Below, piece after piece: positions 27,477 through 37,500 of a DNA stretch of 64,000 bases. The DNA comes from Pseudoalteromonas luteoviolacea NCIMB 1944. GTDB taxonomy: Bacteria; Pseudomonadota; Gammaproteobacteria; Enterobacterales; Alteromonadaceae. Below the pieces are notes generated by a model that had not been told where the DNA came from, made no database searches, and saw only the letters and a list, made by a program, of their open reading frames with translations. The first letter of the stretch is position 1; every line of letters starts with the position of its first letter. The stretch spans positions 1-64,000 of the forward strand of contig NZ_AUXS01000011.1 in NCBI RefSeq assembly GCF_001625565.1. Direction: 5' to 3'. The position numbers and the translations under genes were made by a program.

Positions 27477-28877
27477 TTATTGAGTCACTTTTCTTGCCCT
27501 AAATTGACGACCTTTCATTTTTCCTTCTGAAATAATCTTCAAGGCTTTATTGGCGAGCTTACGCTCAATGGCGACATACGAGGTGATCGCTGTAACTTTA
27601 ATTTTACCGATTTGAGTGCCTTGTATTGATTTGTCTGCAGTCAAAGCACCTAAGATATCGCCTGGTCTTAATTTGGCTTTTTTCCCACCGTCAATCTGCA
27701 ACGTAACCATAGGAGCTCGTGCAATTTGATTGCTAAACACATCGTCACTCGGTAGGTTAATCGGATCAATGGTTTGCTCCAAGTAATCTTCCAAAGCGTT
27801 AACTTTGTGGGACTCTTTGTAACTCATTAAAGAGCATGCCACTCCTGTATTTCCTGCACGCCCAGTGCGACCGACTCGGTGGACATGCACTTCTGGATCG
27901 TGTGCTATATGATAGTTAAGCACCATGTCAACATGATCGACGTCAATACCACGGGCGGCGACATCTGTGGCAACCAAGATAGTCAGGCTTTTGTTTGCAA
28001 ATCGCACTAGGGTGCGATCTCGGTCTTTTTGTTCTAGATCACCGTGAAGGGCGGCACTGTCAAATCCGATTTGTTTGAGGTTGTCACAAACAGATTGGCA
28101 TTCAGCCTTAGTATTACAAAAAATGACCGCGGAGCTTGGTTGAAATTGCAGTAATAACTTTTGCGCAGCAGCCAGTCTCGCATCGTTATCTTGCACTTCG
28201 TAAAAGTATTGCTCAATTGAGCTGTGATCATGGGTTGCTTCAACGGTGACCTTTTCAGCGTTTTGCATAATATGCTTTGCTAGCTGCTCTATTCGTGGCG
28301 GGTAGGTCGCACTAAATAGCAGGTTTTGTCGTTTAGCTGGGCAGTGATCTAGGATGCATTTAATGGCATCTTCGAAACCCATTTCGAGCATTCTATCAGC
28401 TTCATCCAATACGAAAGTGTTTACTTCGTCCAGAGATAGTCTGCCTTTACGTAAATGTTCTTCAATTCTACCTGGAGTGCCAACAATGATATGGGCACCA
28501 TGTTCCAATGAACCTATTTGAGGGCCCATCGGAGCACCACCGCATAAAGCGAGAACTTTAATGTTATGGATAGCTCTGGCGAGTTTACGAATTTCGACAG
28601 CAACTTGATCTGCCAGCTCTCGAGTAGGACATACAACGAGCGCTTGTACACGAAAACGTTTTACGTTGAGGTTATGCAGTAAACCAAGTGAAAACGCAGC
28701 AGTTTTACCTGAGCCTGTTTTTCCTTGTCCGATAAGATCTTTACCCGCCAAGATTTTAGGCAGTGTTTGAGCTTGAATTTCCGTCATGGCCGTATAGCCA
28801 AGAGAGGTTAGGTTATCTAATAGGGCGTTTGAAAGTGACAAACTAGAAAAAAGAGGCTGAGACAAAACAAGTATCAT
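27477..28877 (-). CDS. dbpA: ATP-dependent RNA helicase DbpA
   Basis: The 466-residue DEAD-box helicase carries every core motif: Q-motif region TEIQAQTLP, Walker A GQGKTGSGKT, PTRELA, TPGR, DEAD (VLDEADRM), SAT, then DVAARGID and HRVGRTGR. The last 75 residues (VTLQIDGGKKAKLRPGDILGA to KGRQFRARKV) form the DbpA RNA-binding domain, which in Escherichia coli recognises hairpin 92 of 23S rRNA during 50S assembly. Length and tail support DbpA over RhlE or SrmB. The ribosome site is weak. It is probably transcribed alone. Confidence 0.95.
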   Translation of the reverse strand: MILVLSQPLFSSLSLSNALLDNLTSLGYTAMTEIQAQTLPKILAGKDLIGQGKTGSGKTAAFSLGLLHNLNVKRFRVQALVVCPTRELADQVAVEIRKLARAIHNIKVLALCGGAPMGPQIGSLEHGAHIIVGTPGRIEEHLRKGRLSLDEVNTFVLDEADRMLEMGFEDAIKCILDHCPAKRQNLLFSATYPPRIEQLAKHIMQNAEKVTVEATHDHSSIEQYFYEVQDNDARLAAAQKLLLQFQPSSAVIFCNTKAECQSVCDNLKQIGFDSAALHGDLEQKDRDRTLVRFANKSLTILVATDVAARGIDVDHVDMVLNYHIAHDPEVHVHRVGRTGRAGNTGVACSLMSYKESHKVNALEDYLEQTIDPINLPSDDVFSNQIARAPMVTLQIDGGKKAKLRPGDILGALTADKSIQGTQIGKIKVTAITSYVAIERKLANKALKIISEGKMKGRQFRARKVTQ

Positions 28878-28968
28878 CTATTTTGAAATAAAGGCGGATT
28901 ATACCACGCACTATGTGCCGATAGAATCTTTACATGGTGGCGTTTGTTTTTCAGTCAAGGTGAAACAA

Positions 28969-28994
28969 TGGGGTTTGCGATAAGAGAAACCCCA
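28969..28994 (-). terminator. Candidate terminator
   Basis: TGGGGTTT and AAACCCCA with a 10-base loop; on the minus strand the tail is TTGTTTC. It lies downstream of the zinc-ribbon protein gene. Confidence 0.5.
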
Positions 28995-29048
28995 CTTGCC
29001 TTAGCCTGTTTGTGTTTAGTAAAAAATTTCCAGTTGTATGAGTGATGT

Positions 29049-30068
29049 TTACCCAATAACTTTTTTGAACTTCAATAGCCAAACGCCAAACAATATCTCA
29101 AAAATGACCGCAAAAGTGATGCCTGTGCCAGCGAAGATATATTTTTCTTTGAATGGCAACACTTGGTTGGTGATTAAATAGTCTCCGCTGACAAAAGTGA
29201 TGGCTGCGAAAGCAATAAGTAGACAAATGAGAATAGGGTAATCAATATACGGATTGATATTGAATTTTGCATAACTTCCACATTTACCACATGTAATCAT
29301 TGTGGGTAAACCAGCCTTAAATACATCGATGAAACCAATGGCACTGCCACATTTTTTGCAACTGTTCGTGGAATGCTCATCTGAGCGAGTTGTTCTGGGC
29401 ACTGCTGGCGAATCTATATTCTTTAAAAAATGTGCTCTCAAATTACCATAGTTTGATTGACACTCTCCAGATATTGGAACAACTATTTCTGTTGCCTCAA
29501 TAAGATATAAACCGTTGTCGATACAATAATTCAGTGCTCTCAACAATGAGTCTAAACCGTCTTCATCGATAAGCTCCGCAATATTGTTTTGATTTTCCAG
29601 AACCCATCCTTTAAAAGTACCGACATTTTGTAATACTCCACTTGCACTGTAATTACCGGACATTAGTATGGATGTATCGGCATCAAACTTAGCGAGAGGA
29701 GAGTTTTCAAGAGCAGAAAAGCTTTGGAAAAGCGTGTGTATAGAAGGAATTTTTTCGGCCAAGAAGCAGATAGCTGAATTTCGAGCATACCAATATGGAT
29801 GCAGAAAACCTGCGACACTGGCAATAGCAAATGAGAAATAAGCCGCAAAATTTTCGGCCGTTATCGGGTCACCGGACGGGGTCGATTCATTCATATACCA
29901 AGGAATAATAAACTCATTAAATAATTCAAGAAACTGCTCTTGAACTTCGCTATCTGAACTCACTTCTGCTGCTCTAGATTGCAACAGTCCCGGGTGTTCT
30001 AAAATATCAAAAACATATCTCTGAATTTCTTTTTTTGAAATACAATGAAAAGTTACATCATAGGACAC
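29049..30068 (-). CDS. Uncharacterised protein with zinc ribbon and two C-terminal membrane helices
   Basis: The 339-residue product is called from a GTG at 30068, eight bases after GGAG, giving the N-terminus MSYDVTFHCISKKE; the longer frame to 30137 has no ribosome site. Residues 1-220 are soluble and mixed alpha/beta. A four-Cys zinc ribbon follows: CKKC at 237-240 and CGKC at 260-263. Two membrane helices end the protein (about 278-295 and 311-332). The arrangement places the large domain and ribbon in the cytoplasm next to the membrane. I do not recognise the family. A hairpin lies downstream. Confidence 0.65.
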   Translation of the reverse strand: MSYDVTFHCISKKEIQRYVFDILEHPGLLQSRAAEVSSDSEVQEQFLELFNEFIIPWYMNESTPSGDPITAENFAAYFSFAIASVAGFLHPYWYARNSAICFLAEKIPSIHTLFQSFSALENSPLAKFDADTSILMSGNYSASGVLQNVGTFKGWVLENQNNIAELIDEDGLDSLLRALNYCIDNGLYLIEATEIVVPISGECQSNYGNLRAHFLKNIDSPAVPRTTRSDEHSTNSCKKCGSAIGFIDVFKAGLPTMITCGKCGSYAKFNINPYIDYPILICLLIAFAAITFVSGDYLITNQVLPFKEKYIFAGTGITFAVIFEILFGVWLLKFKKVIG

Positions 30069-30333
30069 AAGTATTACTCCAAACCTCAGGTGACACTCTT
30101 TACGCAGCGGTACTGCGCAAGTTTTTATGAGCAACATAATAACAAGAAAGCACTGAAAATCCTTGTTTTTACAATATTTTATTTTTTATGAGGGCAAAAA
30201 AAGATTATATGGAGTTTAATGCAATTTTAATGGCAGGAGTTGGGAAACGCTGCTTTATAATGGGTTAAAATTATTTACGGTGCGATTTTGGCTGCGCCAA
30301 TTGCATATTAATAGCAAACGGCGCGGCATAACT

Positions 30334-30693
30334 TTAGGCTAAGGCTTGGTCAACACCTTTTGGGTTGGGGCCGTAATCGTTGCTATCTTGATCGCCTTCT
30401 TGTACTGCAAAAATAAGTAACACAATTGCACCTATCAGTGGCAATAGGCTTATTAGAACCCACCAGCCCGAGCGACCAGTGTCATGTAATCTGCGGATGG
30501 AGACTGCTACGCTAGGAACAAGTACTGCTAAAGCATAAATAAGACTTAGAAATGATGTGCCAAGCACGCCATCTAAAACGGCGATTACAACAGAAAAAAT
30601 TAAATTGAATAAAACAAACATCCAATACTCTTTTCTTCTCGCTCTTCCATTAAATACCACGTAATTCTTTAAGACGGATATGTACCATTCCAT
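30334..30693 (-). CDS. DUF805 membrane protein
   Basis: The 119-residue inner-membrane protein has the DUF805 signature (YhaH/YhaI-like): N-terminal WYISVLKNYVVFNGRARRKEYWMF, three hydrophobic helices, VSIRRLHDTGRSGWWVLI, and a polar tail QEGDQDSNDYGPNPKG. AGGAA precedes the ATG. The family is widespread; its function is unknown. No operon partner is evident. Confidence 0.9.
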   Translation of the reverse strand: MEWYISVLKNYVVFNGRARRKEYWMFVLFNLIFSVVIAVLDGVLGTSFLSLIYALAVLVPSVAVSIRRLHDTGRSGWWVLISLLPLIGAIVLLIFAVQEGDQDSNDYGPNPKGVDQALA

Positions 30694-31090
30694 TTTTGGT
30701 TCCTTAATTTTATTTTAATTGTGTTTAAGAGAGTTAAATGTGGTATGTCCATTCACATTTAATTTATTGCAGCTATTTTTTTATGAGCTTACAACTCAAT
30801 ATCTTGACTCTCCAAGTAGAGAAAATAAATCAAATAATGATTTGTAACAAGAGGTAACGATAAATAATTATTACTATATGAAATTATTTATTTGTATTTG
30901 GTTTTTATAGAAGCTTTTTGTTAGGTAATTTTATTTTTCGTATGTCAGTTCAATGTCTTGACAGTTAATTGCTAAGTTGTGGAATTGATCCTTTTTGCAA
31001 AAAAAGCCGCGGTTATTTCACAGCCATTTCACATGTCTTTACGCAAACTCCACTTATCAAAATCAAAACGAATGTATTTAAGGAGTGGAC
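30694..31090. other. Divergent promoter region
   Basis: Gene-free and AT-rich, between the DUF805 gene and the ABC transporter operon. A TTGACA occurs at 30958-30963 but no good -10 is seen at the right distance. Confidence 0.45.
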
Positions 31091-31741
31091 ATGGGTGTTA
31101 AGTTAGACGTACGTCAATTAGATCACACCATTAAGTTGGTAAATGGTGAGCCATTACACTTGCTAAAAGCGGTTTCAATGTCTGTAGAGGCGGGAGAGCA
31201 GATTGCTATCGTTGGGGCATCAGGCTCAGGGAAGTCAACATTGCTCTCCTTACTGGCAGGACTTGAGACGCTGCAAACTGGGGAGATCAGCTATCAAGAA
31301 AGGAATGAAGATGTTGCTGAAATTAACAGTGTTTCGGGCTTTGTGTTTCAGCACTTTCACTTACTGCCAGAGCTAAATGCGCTGCAAAACGTAGCGTTGC
31401 CTTTATTATTACGAGGTGAGAAAAGTGCGCAGCAACAGGCTCTTGAGAAACTAAAACTCGTGCAAATGGAAGCACAAGCGCATCAGCCGGTTACCAAGCT
31501 TAGTGGCGGAGAGCAGCAGCGCGTAGCGATAGCACGAGCACTTTGCAGCGAGCCTCAAATCATTTTTGCGGATGAGCCTACTGGCAACTTAGATAAAAAT
31601 ACTGCTGAGCAGGTTTTTTCACATATGCAAAATGGGGCAAGGTCGACAGGCACCACCATGGTCGTGGTTACTCATGATCTGAATTTGGCAGCAAAGTTAG
31701 ACAAAATCTACCATCTAGAAAGTGGAGAGTTAAAGTTATGA
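31091..31741 (+). CDS. ABC transporter ATP-binding protein (YbbA/LolD type)
   Basis: The 216-residue ATPase starts at the ATG at 31091, five bases after AGGAG; the in-frame GTG at 31085 overlaps that site. Motifs: Walker A GASGSGKST, Q-loop FVFQHFHLLPELN, signature LSGGEQQR, Walker B IIFADEP, D-loop TGNLD and switch His VVVTHD. The LLPELNALQNV and EPTGNLD segments place it in the MacB/LolD/YbbA group, which energises FtsX-type permeases. Its stop overlaps the start of the permease gene by four bases. It could export a lipoprotein, peptide or natural product; the NRPS downstream makes the last attractive but unproven. Confidence 0.93.
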   Translation: MGVKLDVRQLDHTIKLVNGEPLHLLKAVSMSVEAGEQIAIVGASGSGKSTLLSLLAGLETLQTGEISYQERNEDVAEINSVSGFVFQHFHLLPELNALQNVALPLLLRGEKSAQQQALEKLKLVQMEAQAHQPVTKLSGGEQQRVAIARALCSEPQIIFADEPTGNLDKNTAEQVFSHMQNGARSTGTTMVVVTHDLNLAAKLDKIYHLESGELKL

Positions 31742-34272
31742 TTGACGCGCAAACCATAGATGCCGAGCGCGAGTCCAAACTTAGCTTGAGCCGCGCTAGT
31801 ATAATGCTTATCAAAATATTTCTTTTGCAAGTTCGCCAAGGCAAGCACCTTGTTACTTTATTCAGCTTGGCTTTACTCTTTTTGTATCTCAGTCTGACAA
31901 GTTTGCTTGGACAAGGTGTAGATAAATATCTTAATCACAATTTGCAAACTATGTTGGGGGCAGATACTCAGCTTTCAGTCACTCGAGATTGGCACGATTC
32001 TGAAACGCAATGGGTGACAACTCATGCTAGCTCAAAGACATTTATACAAAGTTACCAAGTGACCTTAAGCCAAGGCAGTGCTTATAGCCATGCGAAATTA
32101 AAAGCGGTTGATAACGCTTATCCATTGACTGGACAGGTGACTATCTCAACCAATGAACAACTAACTACATCGCAGGTTTCTAAAGGGCCTAAAGTCGGAG
32201 AGATCTGGTTAGAGCCGCACCTAGCACGAGCCCTTGATGTTCGCATTGGTGATGAGATCCGTTTGGGAAGTGAAACCTTGGTTGTGAGCGCGCTTTTACT
32301 AAATGAACCAGACAGGATCATTCAAGGATATAGTAGCGATAGGCGCGCATTGGTGTCCCAGCTGAGCTTGGTCGCACTTAACATGCAGCCAGAAGATCGT
32401 CAGATCTTAGTCAATCACCATGGTGATTTTAAATTAAGTCATCTCAAGCAACTGCAAACCGCTAGCGCAGACTTAAAGGTTACCAGCAAACTGCTAAACA
32501 ACTATCCAATGGCACATGCATGGCAGAGGGTACAAAACTTCATGGGTCTGATCAGCTTTATTATTGTGTTGTTGACTTGTTTGTGTCTGTGGTTGAGCCA
32601 AAGAAGTCATATAGAGCCAGTACAAGGGGTGTTGGCGGTCATGTTGGCCAATGGCGTGAAACGCCAGCAAGTACCTCTGCTAGTGGTGGTATTAATGGTC
32701 AGCATTTTGTTGCTAAGTTTTATACCAGCCCTGTTAATCGCAATGGTTGGTGCGACTTTCATTGAGCAGTTAATCCAGCAAAATGTATTCGAGACTTTTG
32801 AGCTAATGTGGGGAGTGACTGGAATAGGTCATGCATTGCTAATGAGTGTATTACTCTACTGTCTTCTGACAATTCCTAACTGGATTAAATTACTTAAAAG
32901 CACTGTGCGAGACCTATTGGAAAAACGAGAAGATGGCGCTGTTACATTTATTGTTAGCGGCTTGTGTCCTTTACTGTCACTGTTGGCTGTAGTCTTGCTT
33001 AATACTGACAATTGGGTTTTGACTGGGCTGTTATTGTCAGGGCTTGGAGTCTGTCTAGTTTTATTACTTGCATTAACTTGGGGAATATTGAGCCTTGCGA
33101 ATCGCAGCTTGGTTGATCGAGGTGGCGTGTTTGCATTTGTATTGCTTTTAATGAAGCAGCGGATGAGTGTGAAAATTATCCAAATTTTGGCTCTGGGGCT
33201 CAGCGCAACGCTTTTATTATTGTGTCTGAGAGTTGGTCAAGATGTAAATCGAGTGCTAGATCGTGCCCTGTTTGAAGATCAAGGTAATGTCTTTGTCACG
33301 CAAGCTACTTCCACTCAAAAACAAGCAATTTCTCAATTTGCCAAACAACATGGCGGTGAAGTTAAGCAATTTAAAGCATTTCAAAGTGCGAGAGTCACCC
33401 ATGTGAATGATGTATTGCTGGCACAAATCGACGCGCCATCCAGTGACTCTAAAACGCGTCTTGAACGGGATATCAATTTACATTGGCAAATAAGTCAGCC
33501 TGACAATATCAGCGTTGTCAGTGGGCAGTGGCAGCCATTGGGTGAACAAGGCTTACCTTCAATTTCAATGGAGCAGGAGGTATTCGACGAGTTGAGCCTT
33601 GCACTAGGAGATGTGCTGACCTTGCAGGTAGGCTCACAAAGTCAACAGTTTAATATTGCTTCAGTACATCACTATCGCTCTGGCTCGGACATGATCACGT
33701 TTTGGTTTGTGGTTCATCAGGATAGTGTGCCCGTAGCGAGTGAGCCAACTTTATATATGGGCAGCGTTGATTTACCCCAATCTGGGTTGGACAACTTAGG
33801 AGAGATCTGGCAAGCGCACCCTAGTATTCGTATGTTACGGGTCGAAGAATTGATCTCAAGAGTACGCAATACCGTGCAGACATTTATGTACTTAACGTTA
33901 GCCTATGGGGTATTCATTGCAATAATGAGCAATTTGCTTGTGGTGGCTTCTATACAAACACACTTGCAGCGAGACAAACTGAAAAACGGCTTGCTGTTAA
34001 GTTTTGGCCTAACAGAAAAGCAAGGGCGAAATATGCTGATCACAGAGTGGGCAATATTAACTGTGATACCTGTGGCATGTGCATTGGCTTCAGTTTATCT
34101 GTTCATTGGTCAAATTTATCAGCAGGGGTTTGGCCTTGCATATCGACCTAACGACTTGATGTTATTCCTCGAAGCAGTTGCGATTGTGATGACAATTGCT
34201 CTAGGCGGAATATGCCTTAGTCGAAAACAACTCAAGCAAAGTGTTGTTACTTTGTTAGAGCAGCGCGGTTAA
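31738..34272 (+). CDS. FtsX-like ABC permease (YbbP type)
   Basis: The 844-residue protein overlaps the ATPase gene by four bases (ATGA), so translation is coupled. The first membrane helix (about 28-58) is followed by a periplasmic domain (60-260). Three helices cover about 268-375, then a run of hydrophobic segments at about 400-500 precedes a second periplasmic domain (520-690) and three final helices. This FtsX duplication with extra helices fits YbbP-type permeases (about 800 residues) better than LolC/E or MacB. Members move molecules from the outer leaflet or periplasm. A strong terminator follows, so the NRPS is a separate transcript. Confidence 0.9.
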   Translation: MIDAQTIDAERESKLSLSRASIMLIKIFLLQVRQGKHLVTLFSLALLFLYLSLTSLLGQGVDKYLNHNLQTMLGADTQLSVTRDWHDSETQWVTTHASSKTFIQSYQVTLSQGSAYSHAKLKAVDNAYPLTGQVTISTNEQLTTSQVSKGPKVGEIWLEPHLARALDVRIGDEIRLGSETLVVSALLLNEPDRIIQGYSSDRRALVSQLSLVALNMQPEDRQILVNHHGDFKLSHLKQLQTASADLKVTSKLLNNYPMAHAWQRVQNFMGLISFIIVLLTCLCLWLSQRSHIEPVQGVLAVMLANGVKRQQVPLLVVVLMVSILLLSFIPALLIAMVGATFIEQLIQQNVFETFELMWGVTGIGHALLMSVLLYCLLTIPNWIKLLKSTVRDLLEKREDGAVTFIVSGLCPLLSLLAVVLLNTDNWVLTGLLLSGLGVCLVLLLALTWGILSLANRSLVDRGGVFAFVLLLMKQRMSVKIIQILALGLSATLLLLCLRVGQDVNRVLDRALFEDQGNVFVTQATSTQKQAISQFAKQHGGEVKQFKAFQSARVTHVNDVLLAQIDAPSSDSKTRLERDINLHWQISQPDNISVVSGQWQPLGEQGLPSISMEQEVFDELSLALGDVLTLQVGSQSQQFNIASVHHYRSGSDMITFWFVVHQDSVPVASEPTLYMGSVDLPQSGLDNLGEIWQAHPSIRMLRVEELISRVRNTVQTFMYLTLAYGVFIAIMSNLLVVASIQTHLQRDKLKNGLLLSFGLTEKQGRNMLITEWAILTVIPVACALASVYLFIGQIYQQGFGLAYRPNDLMLFLEAVAIVMTIALGGICLSRKQLKQSVVTLLEQRG

Positions 34273-34280
34273 ATACACAG

Positions 34281-34319
34281 TTGGCAATGTAGCAAATATG
34301 CGACATTGCCAAATTTTTT
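34281..34319 (+). terminator. Terminator of ABC operon
   Basis: TTGGCAATGT and ACATTGCCAA (10-bp perfect arms, 12-base loop) followed by six T at 34314-34319. Confidence 0.9.
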
Positions 34320-34570
34320 CCCTTCAAGCTTTTTCTCTCCCCAAATAAGCCAACTTCTCGCCAATCTAGCTTGTTCTGATAAACCTGTTTGTTTACTCAT
34401 CAAGCATTCATCAGGAAACCACCTCGTGATCCGCTCAATTGAATTGAAATCTTACAGTTATTATTTTGTTGCAAAAATTTTATCATTTTAATGTGTTGGC
34501 ATATTGAGGTGTTCATTCCTTAATCGGCAATGGACAGAAATTAACAAGGAAAATAACGTAGTGGTTAATT

Positions 34571-37500
34571 ATGAAAGCTAAAAATGTGTTAAAGCAACTC
34601 TATGCATCAGGCATTGAATTGATTCTTGAAAACGAGCGACTTGTCACTAAGTCAAACACTCCTCTCACCGACAAACAATCGACACTGATAAATCAATATG
34701 AACAGCGGCTAATTGATTACATTAAGTTGCAAGATACTCATTGGCGAGCGCGATTGTGTGGGTATGAGCCTATGGTTCTACATAGCATGTGTTTACCGGA
34801 TGAGCAGCGAGGAATGTTTACTCAATACTGGCAATTTAGTGATTTAAAACAGCCAGAAGCCAGCACAACACAAGCACAGAGTCAGTTACAAAGCCGGGTT
34901 ATTTATGCGTTGAATCAGGCACTTTCAACTTATTCTGGTCAAGCTGATGGCCTAATAAAAGTGTCTTTACCCGAGGACTCAGCCCTTGGTTTTCAAGTAT
35001 ATCCTGTCCGAAGTACCGCACAGGGAAAGTCATTAACGCTTGAGCAATTTACCGAATTATATCGTCAAGACATTGAGCTGGGATACTTAGATACAGTCGC
35101 ACTGAACACCCACAATCTAGACTCAGAATGTGAAGTAGTGTGGTTGGGTTTACAGGATATGGAACATTACTCACCGAGCCTCAATGAAAAACAAAAGATA
35201 GGTATTGATGTTCGGCTTTTAGATCAAAAAATCGTTTTCACATGGCGTTGGAATAGCCAGCTTATAAGTGAACGGTCTGTTAAAGTTATCTCAGAAATCT
35301 TTGCGTCTTATCTTATGGGAGAGCCTACCTGTATCCCGGAATTTTCAGCAATAAAAAACGGCTATCAAGATGGCAAAAGTGCTTTGGAGCTGTTTACTCA
35401 GGTTGCCTCGCTTTATTCTGATAAAATAGCAGTGCGCTGCCAAGAGCAGCAGCTTACATACCGAGAGTTAAAGCAGCAGGCAGAAAACATTGCAGCTTCA
35501 TTGCAATCAGCTGGTGTGCAAGCAGGGGACCGTATTGTGGTGATCCTTCCTCGTAATTTAGAGCTTTTGCTGGCAATAACGGGGGTATTGTTTACCGGGG
35601 CTGTGTATATCCCTATCTCTGCGAAGGAGTCCAAAGAAAGAGTAAACGCTGTTGTTGAACAAAGTAGCGCTAAGGCGGTGATCTGCCCTGATGTCAAAAC
35701 CACATTGGCTTGCAGGCAGTTTAGCTTAGAGCAATTGCGCTGTCGTCCAGATAAAGCCTATCGAGGGGTAGAATTAGCGGCTGATAGCCCTTTTTACATC
35801 AACTTTTCTTCGGGGTCGACCGGAGAGCCAAAAGGGATCGTGTGTTCACATCAAGGGATCACGAGGTTAGTCATTAATCCCAACTTTACAGTGCTTGATG
35901 ACAATACCCACATGTTGTGTATTGCCAATCAGAGTTTTGATGCTTTTGCGTTTGAGATTTGGGGGGCGCTGCTAAACGGTGGCTGTCTTTATATGCTTGA
36001 AGAAGCATATGTAACACCAGAAAATCTAGGCGCATTGTTTAGCACGCAGGTTAATACCTGTTTTTTAACAGCTGCATTATTTCACACTTTAGTAGATATT
36101 GATCCTTGTCTGTTTTCTGGTTTGGATCAGTTACTGGTCGGGGGGGACGTAGTATTACCTTCAAAGGTAAAGCTGGTGTATCAAAACAATTCAGATATAC
36201 AAATTGTAAATGCCTACGGACCGACAGAAAATACCGTATTCACGAGCACCTTTTTGATTCCAAAAACTTGGCCGAGTGACCAGTCGTTGCCCATTGGTCT
36301 GCCGATTAATGGTACTGCCGTAGCCATTGTGTCTGACAAAGGGGCGCGCTTACCACATGGTTGTGCGGGTGAGATTATTACTGCGGGCGCAGGACTGGCA
36401 TTAGGCTATTTGAACAAAGCACAAGAGCAGGGACGGTTTGTCTCGATGGACAGTGAAGGTAAACCTCTGCGGGTGTATAAAACTGGCGATTTGGGCTTTA
36501 TTGATAGCCAAGGGTATATACGGTTTATTGGTCGACGAGATGCGCAAGTGAAAATCAACGGGTATCGAGTAGAGCTACAGGCAATAGACCAAACGCTTGT
36601 GACACTGCCACAAATAAAGCAAGCACATACATTTGCCATCAAGGCTACAAATGGACATAAGCTGGTAAGTTTTATTCAGCTTGATGAGTCACATAATAAA
36701 AACGATGCAAACTGTGAGCGTGCGTTGCTGCATTTCCTTAGCACAGAGCTCCCTGCGCATATGATACCGAGCAACCTTTGCTTTATAACTCAAATACCAC
36801 TGACCCTAAATGGCAAAGTGGATAAGCAGTCTCTCATCGAGTTGTTTATCCAGCAAAGCCAAGCACAATACGTGGCACCAATCACGCCTTTGCAAAGTGA
36901 GCTATGTAAGTTATTTGCGCAAGTATTACATGTCGAACGCCTCGGTATCGCGGACGATCTGATTCAATTGGGAGGAAACTCGTTGATGTTTCTTCGTATT
37001 TTGGCAATTTGCAGAGAAACGTTGCAACTGGAGATCTCCCTCAATGAGTTATTACTCAATCCAAATATTGCTGCGATTTCTCGTTTGGCGCGGCCTAAAA
37101 ATGCGCTCACTATTACAAAAGCAAGTGAGCAACAACTGTCATATGCCGAGGAGCGCCTACTTTTTATTCAAGGAATAAAGGAAGCCGAATGTGCTTACAA
37201 CGCACCTTTTTTGTTTGAGCTAAGCCCCGAATTTGATTGCGATAAATTCTTGTCTGCGTTTGAGCAAGTCGCTGCGCGACATACTATCTTAAAAACCCAA
37301 TATCGCTGGAAGGATGGGCGGCAAGTATACCCTCAAATATCTAAATCTAAGTATACGTTGCACCATGAAAAAGTAGATTCAGAACAAGCGTTACAAATGC
37401 GACTCAAGTATTTCGCCAATGAAGTGTTTGACTTGAGTGAGGGGCTACCTGTTAAGTTCGTGCTATTGGAAAAAACGCACAGCCGACAATTACTGCTCAA

